Shown here: positions 25,418 to 32,219 of the stretch, piece by piece
How positions within the stretch are numbered: the stretch's first letter is position 1
How the letters are laid out: each line of letters starts with the position of its first letter
Origin: an uncultured Oscillospiraceae bacterium
GTDB taxonomy: Bacteria; Bacillota_A; Clostridia; Oscillospirales; Acutalibacteraceae
Assembly (NCBI GenBank): GCA_910587995.1
Contig: CAJUNS010000024.1
Coordinates: forward strand, 1-37,165
Length of the DNA stretch: 37,165 nt
Reading direction: 5' to 3'
Made by a program: the position numbers and the translations under genes
The notes under the pieces: model-generated
What the model was told of the DNA's origin: nothing
The model's database searches: none
Seen by the model: only the letters and a program-made list of their open reading frames with translations

Positions 25418-26773
25418 CTAAGCATATGCATCCACAAACTGAGAATCGTAGAGATGGGGAATACCGCCCAGCGTGGTTGGCTGCATTGCTCCTTTTTGAC
25501 TTTCCAGAGACTTTTGGAACGCCTCCCAGTTGCTCTTATAGGCGTTAAACTTGGGACCGTTGCTGCCATTGCCGGATGGCGCGAAGAAATCCTCATACCG
25601 GTACTGAACAGACGTGCTGTGGGCTGTCTTCTGGATGTATCTGCCGCCCTCCCGGATTGCGGATACAGCATCCCCGGTCCGGTGAAAAACATCCAGAACA
25701 CGGCTGTATATATCCTTGAACCGGGCGTAGTCAAAGGCGCTGTCCGCCTGCTGTTCGCCCACCCTGGGAGTATGGGCAATTTCAGCAATCCGCTTGTGCC
25801 GGTTTTCCATGGAGTCCCGCAGAACCGTGCTCATATTCTGGCTTAATATTCCCGAATCCGCCAAAGCCTCTGTTTTCATGTCCACAAGGGCCGGACTCAG
25901 TACATAAAACTCGGTATGATGCTTCCCACCGCCAGACACGCTGGCGTAAAGAGACTGATAGCTTCCCGCGATTTCACTGGCCCACTGCAAATCAGCCAGC
26001 GTGAAATCCGCGTTGGCATGGCTGGCCGGGACCTCCCTGGCCGCCTGCCGGAGCTGCGCGGCCATGTATTTGTCGTGGTTTCGCAGCCACTGTTCATCCG
26101 GCTCGAGTTCGATATCCAGCGTTTTTTGAACCGCCTGATAATCGCTGATCCTCTGTGTAATCAACTGAGCTAGGGAGCATTCCATGCTCTGGGCCATTTG
26201 GTTCGATATACCCAGCGCCTTTTTTAACCGGCTGGCATAACTGCTGGCAAATTTCTGGCTGTCCTTGGCAAACACCTCTTCCAGCTTGGCCAGCTGGTCC
26301 GCCAATTCCTGGCCGGTATGGGTCCGGCTGATCTGGCTGGCCAGCGCAACATAACGTGACGCAAAGTAGTCGATGGTCTCTTTCAGATTTTCTCCATTGG
26401 CAGCGTTAGTGATTTCTGAAAAATCGGAGGAAACGCCGCTCCAGTTGACCGATCCGTCAAGCCCCTTTTCTTTTAGCTGTAAAAAGTCTTCCATTGATGC
26501 ACAGGGGTTGGAGAGCAGGCTGTAGCGCACGGTAAGGAGAAGGGCTGTTTCGCAGTCGTCCTTTGTCAGATCGACCTGCATTTTGTCACCCCAAGCGTCC
26601 CGGATGGCATCCTGCTTTCCATAGGCCACGCCGGCCTTTTCGGTGTGGAAAGGAGATTGGGCCTGCAGGATAGATGATTCGGAAAGATTACGCTGGTTTT
26701 CCCTCTCCCATTCTGTCTGGCGGTGGGGTATATTCCGGATATTCACAATCGCTCCTTGAATAGGTTGTACCAC
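25418..26773 (-). CDS. protein of unknown function, 451 residues, next to ssrA
   Basis: I do not recognise this protein. The start is a GTG with GAGGAG 7 nt upstream, and a good promoter lies at 26924. It has no signal peptide or transmembrane helix. The sequence is mostly helical and hydrophilic, with likely coiled-coil stretches at ~140-215 (HTGQELADQLAKLEEVFAKD...). Later segments include LADLQWASEIAGSYQSLY and a C-terminal part rich in Tyr, Ser and Asn. Base composition is lower in GC than the upstream housekeeping genes. It has its own terminator, so it is a stand-alone unit, divergent from tmRNA. It may be a lineage-specific structural or secreted effector-like protein; no function is claimed. 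Confidence 0.7.
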   Translation of the reverse strand: MVQPIQGAIVNIRNIPHRQTEWERENQRNLSESSILQAQSPFHTEKAGVAYGKQDAIRDAWGDKMQVDLTKDDCETALLLTVRYSLLSNPCASMEDFLQLKEKGLDGSVNWSGVSSDFSEITNAANGENLKETIDYFASRYVALASQISRTHTGQELADQLAKLEEVFAKDSQKFASSYASRLKKALGISNQMAQSMECSLAQLITQRISDYQAVQKTLDIELEPDEQWLRNHDKYMAAQLRQAAREVPASHANADFTLADLQWASEIAGSYQSLYASVSGGGKHHTEFYVLSPALVDMKTEALADSGILSQNMSTVLRDSMENRHKRIAEIAHTPRVGEQQADSAFDYARFKDIYSRVLDVFHRTGDAVSAIREGGRYIQKTAHSTSVQYRYEDFFAPSGNGSNGPKFNAYKSNWEAFQKSLESQKGAMQPTTLGGIPHLYDSQFVDAYA

Positions 26774-26923
26774 AATTTATCTCCTCTCTCGTTTTGTGAA
26801 AGCGGCCAGAACGGGCAAGCGCTTTGCCTTTCGCCGAATTCGAGGCTTGCCTTCTCTGTTTCTCTCCCACAGGGCATCTGCCGGCAGACGGTCAAGCTGT
26901 CTGTAAGGCTGGCTATTTTTTCT

Positions 26924-26952
26924 ATTATAACACAAGCTTTTGGCAATAGCAA
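26924..26952 (-). promoter_or_regulatory. sigma-A promoter of the 451-residue gene
   Basis: TTGCTA at 26952-26947 and TATAAT at 26929-26924, 17-nt spacing, about 150 nt before the GTG start. Confidence 0.6.
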
Positions 26953-27093
26953 CTGTGAAACGGGCAAAAGCTTCAGCATAATAACGGCCGTCCATTCCGG
27001 GCGGGCAAGGGGGCGTGGTTGTTTTTTTCGCTGTTCCCAGGGATACGGTTAGCCGGTGCCTCCAAGCCAAATTGTAACAATTGCAAAAAGCCC

Positions 27094-27122
27094 TTGCAAA
27101 ACCCGAAGTTATGATGTATAAT
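27094..27122 (+). promoter_or_regulatory. sigma-A promoter of ssrA
   Basis: TTGCAA at 27094-27099 and TATAAT at 27117-27122 with 17-nt spacing, about 48 nt before the mature tmRNA 5' end. The short leader would be removed by RNase P. Confidence 0.8.
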
Positions 27123-27176
27123 AAGGAACATATACCCTTCTTGCTCTGTAAAAAGAGCGTGGAGCGAAACTCACAT

Positions 27177-27527
27177 GGGGATGTAAAGGTTTCGACGGGG
27201 GAGGGGGACCCTGGTAAGCGGGCAGCGGGATAGGACCGCTATAAAACCTATAAACCTAAAATTAAACGACAACGACTTTGTTGCTGTTGCTGCTTAAATA
27301 AGCAGCCGTTCTTACCTGGAATACCGCAGCCGGGATAAGAGCGCCGATGAGCGGTGAACGTGAGCGAGGGGGCCGCCTTTGACCCTTGCCATGAACCAGA
27401 AGGCTACCAACGCCCAGAGCGTGCTTTTGCGCGCTGGGCAGCGGGAACTTTAAACCAAAAGCTACGCCCGTAGAAAGCCCCGGCGACCCTTTTTCGGACG
27501 CGGGTTCGATTCCCGCCATCTCCACCA
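27177..27527 (+). ncRNA. ssrA: tmRNA (ssrA)
   Basis: 351 nt. The 5' end GGGGATG pairs with CATCTCC at the 3' end, with G3-U in the third pair, the alanine identity element. The encoded CCA ends at 27527. Conserved 5' GTAAAGGTTTCGACGGGG and the T-arm GGGTTCGATTCCCGC are intact. The tag reading frame ends NDNDFVAVAA followed by TAA at about 27293-27295, so the tag is probably (A)NDNDFVAVAA with AAC as resume codon, the first Ala coming from the charged tmRNA. tmRNA rescues stalled ribosomes and tags products for proteolysis. Its 3' end is the attachment site of the element that follows, and the gene remains complete. Confidence 0.97.
27505..27527 (+). repeat. attL (23-bp core in the ssrA 3' end)
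   Basis: The last 23 nt of ssrA, from TTCGATTCCC to the CCA, are repeated exactly at 35102-35124 in direct orientation. Bases on both outer sides differ. Confidence 0.92.
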
Positions 27528-27532
27528 TTGAC

Positions 27533-27581
27533 AAACCCTCAAATTTGGCTTAATACCGCCATTTTTGAGGGTTTACTTTTT
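27533..27581 (+). terminator. terminator for ssrA supplied by the element
   Basis: AAACCCTCAAA (27533-27543) pairs with TTTGAGGGTTT (27564-27574), followed by ACTTTTTG. It starts 6 nt after the tmRNA CCA, inside the element. Confidence 0.75.
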
Positions 27582-27594
27582 GTAATCATCGCGA

Positions 27595-27615
27595 TTTGGT
27601 CTTTATTTGGTCTTT
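27595..27615. repeat. left integrase arm-type repeat
   Basis: A 21-bp sequence made of two TTTGGTCTT units 11 bp apart; an identical copy in the same orientation is at 34963-34983. It overlaps the 3' end of the gene at 27603. Confidence 0.7.
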
Positions 27616-27974
27616 ATACCCTTCAAAACTGCGGGCTTTCCCTCTTCTTTCGCGGCCTGGTATCCCATGTCCCTACCATACTCAAAGATTGCCATAATCG
27701 TATTGAAAGCATCATGGCTATACTGTTCGTGAAAAGCGTCAATCTCTCCCGCTGTCAAGCCGTACTTGTACGGGTCAAACTGAACCTTGTTTTTCCTCCC
27801 GCGCTTCCTGGAATAGCGGACACCTTTAGCTACCCCAAATCGGAAAGCCAGAAATACCCCATCCGCCCTGTTCTGCTGCAAAGTAAGCAGTTCTTCAAGC
27901 TTCAAGTCGTACTCCCCGCCCGGCATCCCCGGAGTAAGCCTAATATACCGCTTGATCTTATCTATCGTTTCCAT
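27603..27974 (-). CDS. small element protein of unknown function (123 residues)
   Basis: Not recognised. 123 residues with an ATG preceded by GGGGGAA. Central segment GVFLAFRFGVAKGVRYSRKRGRKNK is basic and could bind nucleic acid; the C-terminal half is helical (DAFNTIMAIFEYGRDMGYQAAKEEG). It reads toward ssrA and its last codons lie in the left arm repeat. It is the last of three small co-directional genes starting from the promoter at 28710. Similar short proteins are typical of phage and integrative-element ends, but no function is known to me. Confidence 0.65.
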   Translation of the reverse strand: METIDKIKRYIRLTPGMPGGEYDLKLEELLTLQQNRADGVFLAFRFGVAKGVRYSRKRGRKNKVQFDPYKYGLTAGEIDAFHEQYSHDAFNTIMAIFEYGRDMGYQAAKEEGKPAVLKGIKTK

Positions 27975-28092
27975 GAAATTCCCCCTTGATATTTCCCCCT
28001 GGGGCCGGTATAATAGACTTACCGGCCCTTTACGGGGGTCTGTATCGGCTTCATATCCTCATGCTTGGCGGCTTGGATATGGAGCTTTCTCT

Positions 28093-28362
28093 TTATGCCT
28101 CGCAGAAGCGGCGGGTAGTTGTGGTCTTGGTAAACCGCTGGGCCACATCGGGCAAGGCTTTCTTAAGAGCAGTACTGTCCAACCTGGTGCTTGTTACTTC
28201 CTTCCAAGTAACCTTCCAGTCGTTCCCAGCCAGCGTGTCAACGGCCTGGGCGGTCATTTCCGCCTTGATTGCGTCCTGCACGCTGTCGATCTCTGCTTGA
28301 AGCTCTTCCGCCAGCCGCTTCAGCTCCCGCAGCTCTTTAACCTTCCTGTCCATCTCGTTCAT
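28093..28362 (-). CDS. small coiled-coil element protein (89 residues)
   Basis: 89 residues. The N-terminal half is a clear coiled coil (MDRKVKELRELKRLAEELQAEIDSVQDAIK). The C-terminal half carries WKVTWKEVTSTRLDSTALKKALPD and TKTTTTRRFCEA. I have the impression that this tail recurs in small phage and element proteins of Firmicutes. An ATG follows CAGGAGG at good distance. The function is unknown. It lies between two other small genes in the leftward operon. Real gene on the strength of ribosome binding site, composition and the recurrent tail. Confidence 0.7.
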   Translation of the reverse strand: MNEMDRKVKELRELKRLAEELQAEIDSVQDAIKAEMTAQAVDTLAGNDWKVTWKEVTSTRLDSTALKKALPDVAQRFTKTTTTRRFCEA

Positions 28363-28378
28363 GGTATGTACCTCCTGA

Positions 28379-28531
28379 TTAATGAGTTAAGATAAATGCA
28401 AGTCCTAAACCTGCTACCGCTAGGATAACGAGCAACAAAATAAGCGCTCTATCTTCGCTGTCCATTGGCTTCCTCTCAATGTGGAGCTCACCGCCCCACG
28501 GAAATGTGATGTGAATCTTTATTGTATTCAA
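28379..28531 (-). CDS. tiny membrane protein of the element
   Basis: The frame ends with a single transmembrane helix (DRALILLLVILAVAGLGLAFILTH), preceded by IKIHITFPWGGELHIERKPM, a short beta-hairpin-like segment. The start is uncertain: AGGAAGGAG lies at ~28530-28538, directly before a TTG (28531) and 9 nt before an ATA (28522), while an ATG at about 28453 would give only 28 residues. First gene behind the leftward promoter at 28710-28682. Function unknown. Confidence 0.5.
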   Translation of the reverse strand: MNTIKIHITFPWGGELHIERKPMDSEDRALILLLVILAVAGLGLAFILTH

Positions 28532-28681
28532 CTCCTTCCTTGTATTCAGCTTTGAAGGGGAAGCGGCGGGAGGCCCTGTGCTGGTTCTCTTCCCCTGCAA
28601 CTCCTGGCCCGCTCTTACCTTGTCGCGTTCTTTCCCTTGCGGTACTCAATCGACCTTGGCTTTCTCTCTTGCTGTGTCTAT

Positions 28682-28710
28682 ATTATAGCATATCTGCGCA
28701 GATATATCAA
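28682..28710 (-). promoter_or_regulatory. leftward promoter with operator in its spacer
   Basis: TTGATA (28710-28705) and TATAAT (28687-28682) with exactly 17 nt between them on the minus strand. The spacer is almost filled by the palindrome TATCTGCGCAGATA (28691-28704), so a bound repressor would block RNA polymerase. Confidence 0.8.
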
Positions 28711-28726
28711 GATGGTATTTTGCACG

Positions 28727-28789
28727 TATCTACGTAGATATATTTGTTGAAAGTGCTATATATACACAGATATAAATCTGTGGTATACT
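28727..28789 (+). promoter_or_regulatory. second and third operators and probable rightward promoter
   Basis: TATCTACGTAGATA at 28727-28740 shares the pattern TATCTnCGnAGATA with the operator at 28691. A third dyad, CACAGAT-ATAA-ATCTGTG (28765-28782), sits between a weak -35 (TATACA, 28761) and TATACT (28784-28789), 17 nt apart. This would drive the gene at 28818. Confidence 0.6.
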
Positions 28790-28817
28790 AGAAACAGCGG
28801 AAAGGGGGCTTATAACT

Positions 28818-29027
28818 ATGCCAGCTTCTAAAGCCCAGCAAAAGGCAGTCAATAAGTATATGGCAGCTAATTATGATAGAATCAATCTAACTGTTGCCAA
28901 AGGCCGCAAATCTGTGATACAGGCCCACGCAGTGACTAAGGGCGAAAGCGTCAACGGCTTTATCAACCGGGCTATTGATGAAGCTATGGAGCGGGACAAG
29001 AAAGGAGGTGCACCGGATGGGGACTGA
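28818..29027 (+). CDS. ribbon-helix-helix (Arc-type) protein
   Basis: 69 residues. INLTVAKGRKSVIQAHAVTKGESVNGFINRAIDEAMERD reads as a ribbon-helix-helix: a short beta strand (INLTVA) followed by two helices with GESVNGFINRAI in helix 2. Such dimers bind short inverted repeats. This small protein is common in Firmicute mobile elements. ATG with AAGGGGG. It is transcribed from the operator cluster at 28691-28789, which it may repress; that is inference from position. The next gene overlaps its 3' end. Confidence 0.75.
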   Translation: MPASKAQQKAVNKYMAANYDRINLTVAKGRKSVIQAHAVTKGESVNGFINRAIDEAMERDKKGGAPDGD

Positions 29028-29166
29028 GAAGGAGCGCAAGGACACACAACAAGCTATGCTCTATGAACTGAGGCGGCTATTGAAGAACAGTGGCAAGGAC
29101 TCTTACACAGTGGAAGAGCTTTGTGACTTGCTGGACACCATCGCAGACGCAAAGGCGCAAGAGTGA
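29017..29166 (+). CDS. 49-residue protein of unknown function
   Basis: The ATG at 29017 has AAAGGAGG 7 nt upstream and overlaps the stop of the ribbon-helix-helix gene, so the two are coupled. The product is helical and charged (YELRRLLKNSGKDSYTVEELCDLLDTIADAK). Unknown; perhaps the partner of the ribbon-helix-helix protein, on arrangement only. Confidence 0.55.
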   Translation: MGTEKERKDTQQAMLYELRRLLKNSGKDSYTVEELCDLLDTIADAKAQE

Positions 29167-29173
29167 AACAAGA

Positions 29174-29205
29174 GGGGGTAGTCAAATTGACTATCCCGTT
29201 CTTTT
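29174..29205 (+). terminator. terminator after the two-gene rightward unit
   Basis: GGGTAGTCAA / TTGACTATCCC hairpin followed by GTTCTTTTG just after the stop at 29166. The rest of the 29206-29385 gap shows no gene. Confidence 0.65.
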
Positions 29206-29385
29206 GCCCTACAAGGCCTCTCTACGGCGTTTTTTGGTTGTGGTAGTGAAATTCACATGACTAAACCCTCAAAACGCCCACAAGGCACCCCTGGGGGAAT
29301 GTGAAGGGCATGTCCGGGGGTATTTACTCCTATCAGCAGAGAAAAAACTTAAAAAGCGCTTTGAGAATCCGACTTTTTCCGAACT

Positions 29386-29419
29386 AAAAAGGGGCCTCCC
29401 CAAAATCGGGGAGACCTCC
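29386..29419 (-). terminator. terminator of the main leftward operon
   Basis: Minus strand GGAGGTCTCCCCGA...GGGGAGGCC hairpin ending in CCTTTTT, 11 bp after the stop of the 305-residue gene. Confidence 0.8.
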
Positions 29420-29429
29420 TGAGGCGATA

Positions 29430-30347
29430 TTATGCAAGGTCTATGATAAACTTGGAAATATTCTTGGAGGCTTGCGCCGCCGCCGCTTTGTCTTGCCCTA
29501 TCTCCCGGGCCAGTTTCTCACCTTCCGTGGACTCAGTTACCACCTGGGCCACACTCTCTTTCACGGCCTCCTGCCGCTGCTGTTCGGGAGTAATGACTTC
29601 CCCATCCTCATCCTTCTTTGGCTCAAACGCCGTCACAGCGGGCACAAATGCGGTTGCCCAGCGCTCCTTGGCATCTCCTAGGGAAGCAACTAGGAGATCA
29701 AAATCCGCATCCCCGAGGATAAAATCCAAGGACTCACTCTGCTTCATGTACATTATGCTTCCATCATGCCTGCGCTGGGGGCACTGGGGCATTACTTCCA
29801 AAGCTTCGTGGGCGTATTCCAGAGGGGCATAACACAGAGGCGTGTATGTCCACCTCTCTATAGTTTCTATCTCATCCTGCCACTGATCTACCGGCGGGAC
29901 TGATACCCGGAAGCCGGACTTTTCCGCCAGACTTGCCACCGCCCGTAATGCGGCATAAATACCGTCCGACTGAATCAAGAGGCTGTCTAACTCCATACGG
30001 CTCATGGAAAGCCCATAGTCCTTGTACACATTCAGCGTGCCCATAAACTGCATGGTAGGCTTTTCGCACAAGTATTCGGAAAGCGCTTCCTTGAGGTCGG
30101 GAATGTCAATGAACTTCAAACCATCGGAAAGCGCCTTATCGGCCTCTGCAATAGCCTGCCTGGCTGGGGCGGCTAGTTTCTCCTGTTCCGCTTTCAAGGC
30201 CCCTTCCTCGTCCTTGTAGGCCTTGGAACGCTCTTTCGCGGCTTCCATCCCCTGGCGGTACTGCTCTAAGGCATCTGTGACGGCCCGCTGGTATTTGTTA
30301 AACCTGTTTTGGATGTTATAAAAAGTAGATTTTACTTTTGCATTCAT
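29430..30347 (-). CDS. element protein of unknown function, 305 residues, coiled coil
   Basis: Not recognised. The N-terminal ~70 residues form a long charged helix/coiled coil (KYQRAVTDALEQYRQGMEAAKERSKAYKDEEGALKAEQEKLAA). A globular middle follows (~90-240, with several Trp/Tyr/Pro such as IERWTYTPLCYAPLEYAHEAL), then a Glu/Gln-rich helical tail. No signal peptide or membrane helix. ATG with AGGAG. It is the last gene of the leftward operon, directly behind the TerS-like gene (18-bp gap), the place where phage satellites carry packaging or interference genes. A related role is possible but is context only. Confidence 0.75.
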   Translation of the reverse strand: MNAKVKSTFYNIQNRFNKYQRAVTDALEQYRQGMEAAKERSKAYKDEEGALKAEQEKLAAPARQAIAEADKALSDGLKFIDIPDLKEALSEYLCEKPTMQFMGTLNVYKDYGLSMSRMELDSLLIQSDGIYAALRAVASLAEKSGFRVSVPPVDQWQDEIETIERWTYTPLCYAPLEYAHEALEVMPQCPQRRHDGSIMYMKQSESLDFILGDADFDLLVASLGDAKERWATAFVPAVTAFEPKKDEDGEVITPEQQRQEAVKESVAQVVTESTEGEKLAREIGQDKAAAAQASKNISKFIIDLA

Positions 30348-30365
30348 TGTGAAACTCTCCTATTC

Positions 30366-30947
30366 TCAATCTTCTATACAGTTAGCCTCAATCCTTCTGC
30401 GCAGCTCTTCCGGGTCAGGCATTGGCCCCAGAGGGTTGTTCTGTACTGGTTCAACCTGTACCTTGTCGCTGTGGTCGAAATGGTTCTTCAACTGAAAGAT
30501 AACGCTCACCGCGTCCGCATTGCGGTATAAGGCGGCATTGCTCAAGATATCTGCCATCATGTCCCGAATCTTGTTAATGAATTCGCTGCTGGGGCTGTAA
30601 GGGTTGCGCTGCAAATATTGGTTCAATGCCTGCCTGGATATCCCGAACCCATGTACCGCCAGCCCCATCACAGAGGGAAACACTGCCGCTTGTTTGCAAG
30701 CTTCCAGGTAATCATATGCCCGCCGCTTCACCTGTTCCAGGTCATTGAAATCGATCTTATCCTGTTTTTCAGCCTCGTGAAGGGCCGCGATCCTGTTTTC
30801 CAGGTCTGCTTGCAACTGCTCTCCCTTGTGTTCATCCGCAGCTGCTTTATAGATTTTCTGTGTGCACCCATCCCTGGTCTTGTGGGCCGCAAGCTCAGTA
30901 GCCATCTCATCCACTGGCTTGAGGCTTCGATCTGTCTTTTTTGTCAA
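30366..30947 (-). CDS. phage terminase small subunit-like protein (TerS-like)
   Basis: 193 residues, TTG start with AAGGAG 7 nt upstream. The first ~70 residues are helical and charged. The core ~85-165 shows the order seen in TerS-type packaging proteins. It starts with FPSVMGLAVHGFGISRQALNQYL (helix-turn-helix; SRQAL recognition helix) and FINKIRDMMADILSNAALYRNADA, and ends with VIFQLKNHFDHSDKVQVEPVQ (the [A/I]xFxLKNxFxxxDK motif). In phages the small subunit recognises the packaging site and hands DNA to TerL. No TerL, portal or capsid gene is in the element. A TerS alone is a hallmark of PICI satellites, which use it to redirect helper packaging. The match is by eye. Confidence 0.6.
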   Translation of the reverse strand: MTKKTDRSLKPVDEMATELAAHKTRDGCTQKIYKAAADEHKGEQLQADLENRIAALHEAEKQDKIDFNDLEQVKRRAYDYLEACKQAAVFPSVMGLAVHGFGISRQALNQYLQRNPYSPSSEFINKIRDMMADILSNAALYRNADAVSVIFQLKNHFDHSDKVQVEPVQNNPLGPMPDPEELRRRIEANCIED

Positions 30948-30964
30948 GTTTCTTCTCCTTCCGT

Positions 30965-31288
30965 TTACACTAAAAAGCTTTTATACAACTCTATCCAATC
31001 ATCAAGGCTCATAGTAACCAGCCAGCCCTGGCGGTTGCGTCTGTGGAATAGCGCTGGTATTCCATCGTGGAATTTCTCACTATCCTTCACGGCTTGCGAG
31101 AAAGCGGCGGGAATATTCAACCGTTCCACCCTCTTGCATTCGATATGTACACCCGGTAGCCCCGTAATGTCGGGGGCACTGCCAAAGCTTACTGCTTGTC
31201 CCGCCTGGGCGGGTAAGCCGTATTCCTGGAGCTTTGCAGCTAATTCAAGCTCGCCGTCCCGGCCTTTACGCTGTGACATTTTGCCCAA
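30965..31288 (-). CDS. Holliday-junction-resolvase-type nuclease (PD-(D/E)XK)
   Basis: About 108 residues. SQRKGRDGELELAAKLQEYG supplies the N-terminal catalytic Glu. APDITGLPG and HIECKRVERLN give the D...ExK metal site of the PD-(D/E)XK fold, and FHRRNRQGWLVTMSLDDWIELY closes the domain. This compact form is frequent in phages and integrative elements and is often annotated as a Holliday junction resolvase. I chose the TTG at 31288, which has AAAGGAG 7 nt upstream; the ATG at 31279 is the alternative. 17 bp before the TerS-like gene. A role in resolving replication or packaging intermediates is inferred. Confidence 0.78.
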   Translation of the reverse strand: MGKMSQRKGRDGELELAAKLQEYGLPAQAGQAVSFGSAPDITGLPGVHIECKRVERLNIPAAFSQAVKDSEKFHDGIPALFHRRNRQGWLVTMSLDDWIELYKSFLV

Positions 31289-31390
31289 AAGCATTCTCCT
31301 TTCCACTGTCGCCATTTTTGGCGAAGCATTTGATCTCCCCGCCGCTTTTGCGTTGTTTCTTCGAAAAGCAGCTCTTCAACGCCGCCCAAA

Positions 31391-31413
31391 ATGGCGGTAT
31401 TTTTTTACCTCGC
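31391..31413 (+). terminator. hairpin with T-run in the gap 31289-31454
   Basis: CCGCC-CAAAAT-GGCGG followed by TATTTTTTT on the plus strand. No plus-strand gene precedes it, so it may be fortuitous or end an unseen antisense transcript. Confidence 0.35.
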
Positions 31414-31454
31414 ATTTTCTTGCAGTTTCATTCCCAAAAACATGGATAAACTGT

Positions 31455-31799
31455 TCAGTATAGCGTCTCATAATAACGCATTTCCCTGATCTGCCCGCTG
31501 AAAAAGTGGTTAATGTTGTAGTCACAATTCTTCCAGTCTATCTCAAAATATCGCTCGATCATTGCATCATAGTCTTCGGGAAAAAGTTCTTCCCCATCGC
31601 TGCTCTCGCAGATAAAACACGGCATTTCGTCCATAATCTTTCGTATGTTGGCCTTGCTGATGTGGGGATGGGGTTCGCCAAAAGTAGCGTCGTATTCATC
31701 AAAGAACTTGTGAAACACTCTAATATAATCCTCTAATGTCCAAGCATCGTTTTCTTGGTAAACACTGGCTACAAGCCGATCAAATATCCCGTAGTGCAT
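31455..31799 (-). CDS. element protein of unknown function (114 residues)
   Basis: Acidic protein with many aromatic residues (WTLEDYIRVFHKFFDEYDATFGEPHPHISKANIRKIMDEMPCFI). I do not recognise it. The ATG at 31799 has GGGAGGTGG at about 8 nt; the frame is open 7 codons earlier. Net negative charge and small size would suit a DNA-mimic or inhibitor-type early protein, but that is speculation. It lies between the DUF6291-like gene and the nuclease in the leftward operon. Confidence 0.65.
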   Translation of the reverse strand: MHYGIFDRLVASVYQENDAWTLEDYIRVFHKFFDEYDATFGEPHPHISKANIRKIMDEMPCFICESSDGEELFPEDYDAMIERYFEIDWKNCDYNINHFFSGQIREMRYYETLY

Positions 31800-31831
31800 C
31801 AAAATGACCACCTCCCTCATACTCGAAACGC

Positions 31832-31855
31832 GTTAGCGTTTTGAGTCATTGTACA
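31832..31855. promoter_or_regulatory. dyad between the DUF6291-like and 114-residue genes
   Basis: CTCGAAACGC-GTTA-GCGTTTTGAG, an almost perfect 24-bp inverted repeat placed 33 bp before the next start. It may be an operator or an RNA hairpin. Confidence 0.4.
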
Positions 31856-31864
31856 TGATACATT

Positions 31865-31954
31865 TTACCTGTCTGGAAGACCCTTATAAATTCTCTCTTC
31901 TCTATTCTGGTCTGTTTCTGTTTCTTCTTCTGTACCGTATGGAACCATACGGTT
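31865..31954 (-). pseudogene. probable severed C-terminal tail of the DUF6291-like gene
   Basis: Directly after the TAA at 31955-31957 the same frame continues for 29 codons (NRMVPYGTEEETETDQNREE...) to a second stop. The composition, acidic ETETDQNREE-type, matches the tails usual in phage replication-type proteins of this sort. An AAA to TAA change (Lys to stop) would explain it. Confidence 0.4.
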
Positions 31955-32218
31955 TTACTTTTTGGGCCTGCCTCCCATTTCCCCACTTGATACACGCTTC
32001 ATGTATTTCTCCCATGCTTCTTGCATGTCTGGCATGAATGCCGCAAACGCAACATCTTCTATGGGGGACAGTTCTAGAGGCTTTTCGCCTGTCTCTAAAT
32101 AATCCCAGCAAGCAAGGAGAACATTCACCGCAGTTTCAGGGGCGAGTTGGCGGATAAGTTCACGCCGCTCCAATTTCATTTTAAACCAGCTTGGGTGTTT
32201 TTCCCTGATTTCTGCCAT
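31955..32218 (-). CDS. DUF6291-like phage/element protein, probably truncated
   Basis: 87 residues. MAEIREKHPSWFKMKLERRELIRQLAPETAVNVLLACWDYLETGEKPLELSPIEDVAFAAFMPDMQEAWEKYMKRVSSGEMGGRPKK resembles the N-terminal domain of DUF6291 proteins: the SWFKM...R start, the GExP...L segment, the AFxxxMPDMEEAWxKY helix and the SSGExGGRPKK hinge. These occur in phages and mobile elements next to replication genes. After GGRPKK a TAA follows, but the frame continues with a typical acidic tail, so this copy has probably lost about 30 residues. The ATG has GGAGGTG and starts one base before the stop of the excisionase-like gene. Confidence 0.65.
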   Translation of the reverse strand: MAEIREKHPSWFKMKLERRELIRQLAPETAVNVLLACWDYLETGEKPLELSPIEDVAFAAFMPDMQEAWEKYMKRVSSGEMGGRPKK

Positions 32219-32219
32219 T

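Noticed and set aside
25207..25788. 193-codon frame on the minus strand
   Set aside because: It overlaps the end and terminator of the 451-residue gene in another frame and has no ribosome binding site.
27240..27300. tmRNA tag without an encoded first alanine
   Set aside because: At first it seemed odd that no GCN precedes the NDNDFVAVAA codons, but the first Ala of the tag comes from the charged tmRNA, so AAC can be the resume codon.
31897..31954. Programmed -1 frameshift at CCCAAAAAG in the DUF6291-like gene
   Set aside because: The P-site tRNA would not re-pair well in the -1 frame and that frame gives a less typical tail than the zero frame after the stop, so a nonsense change is preferred.
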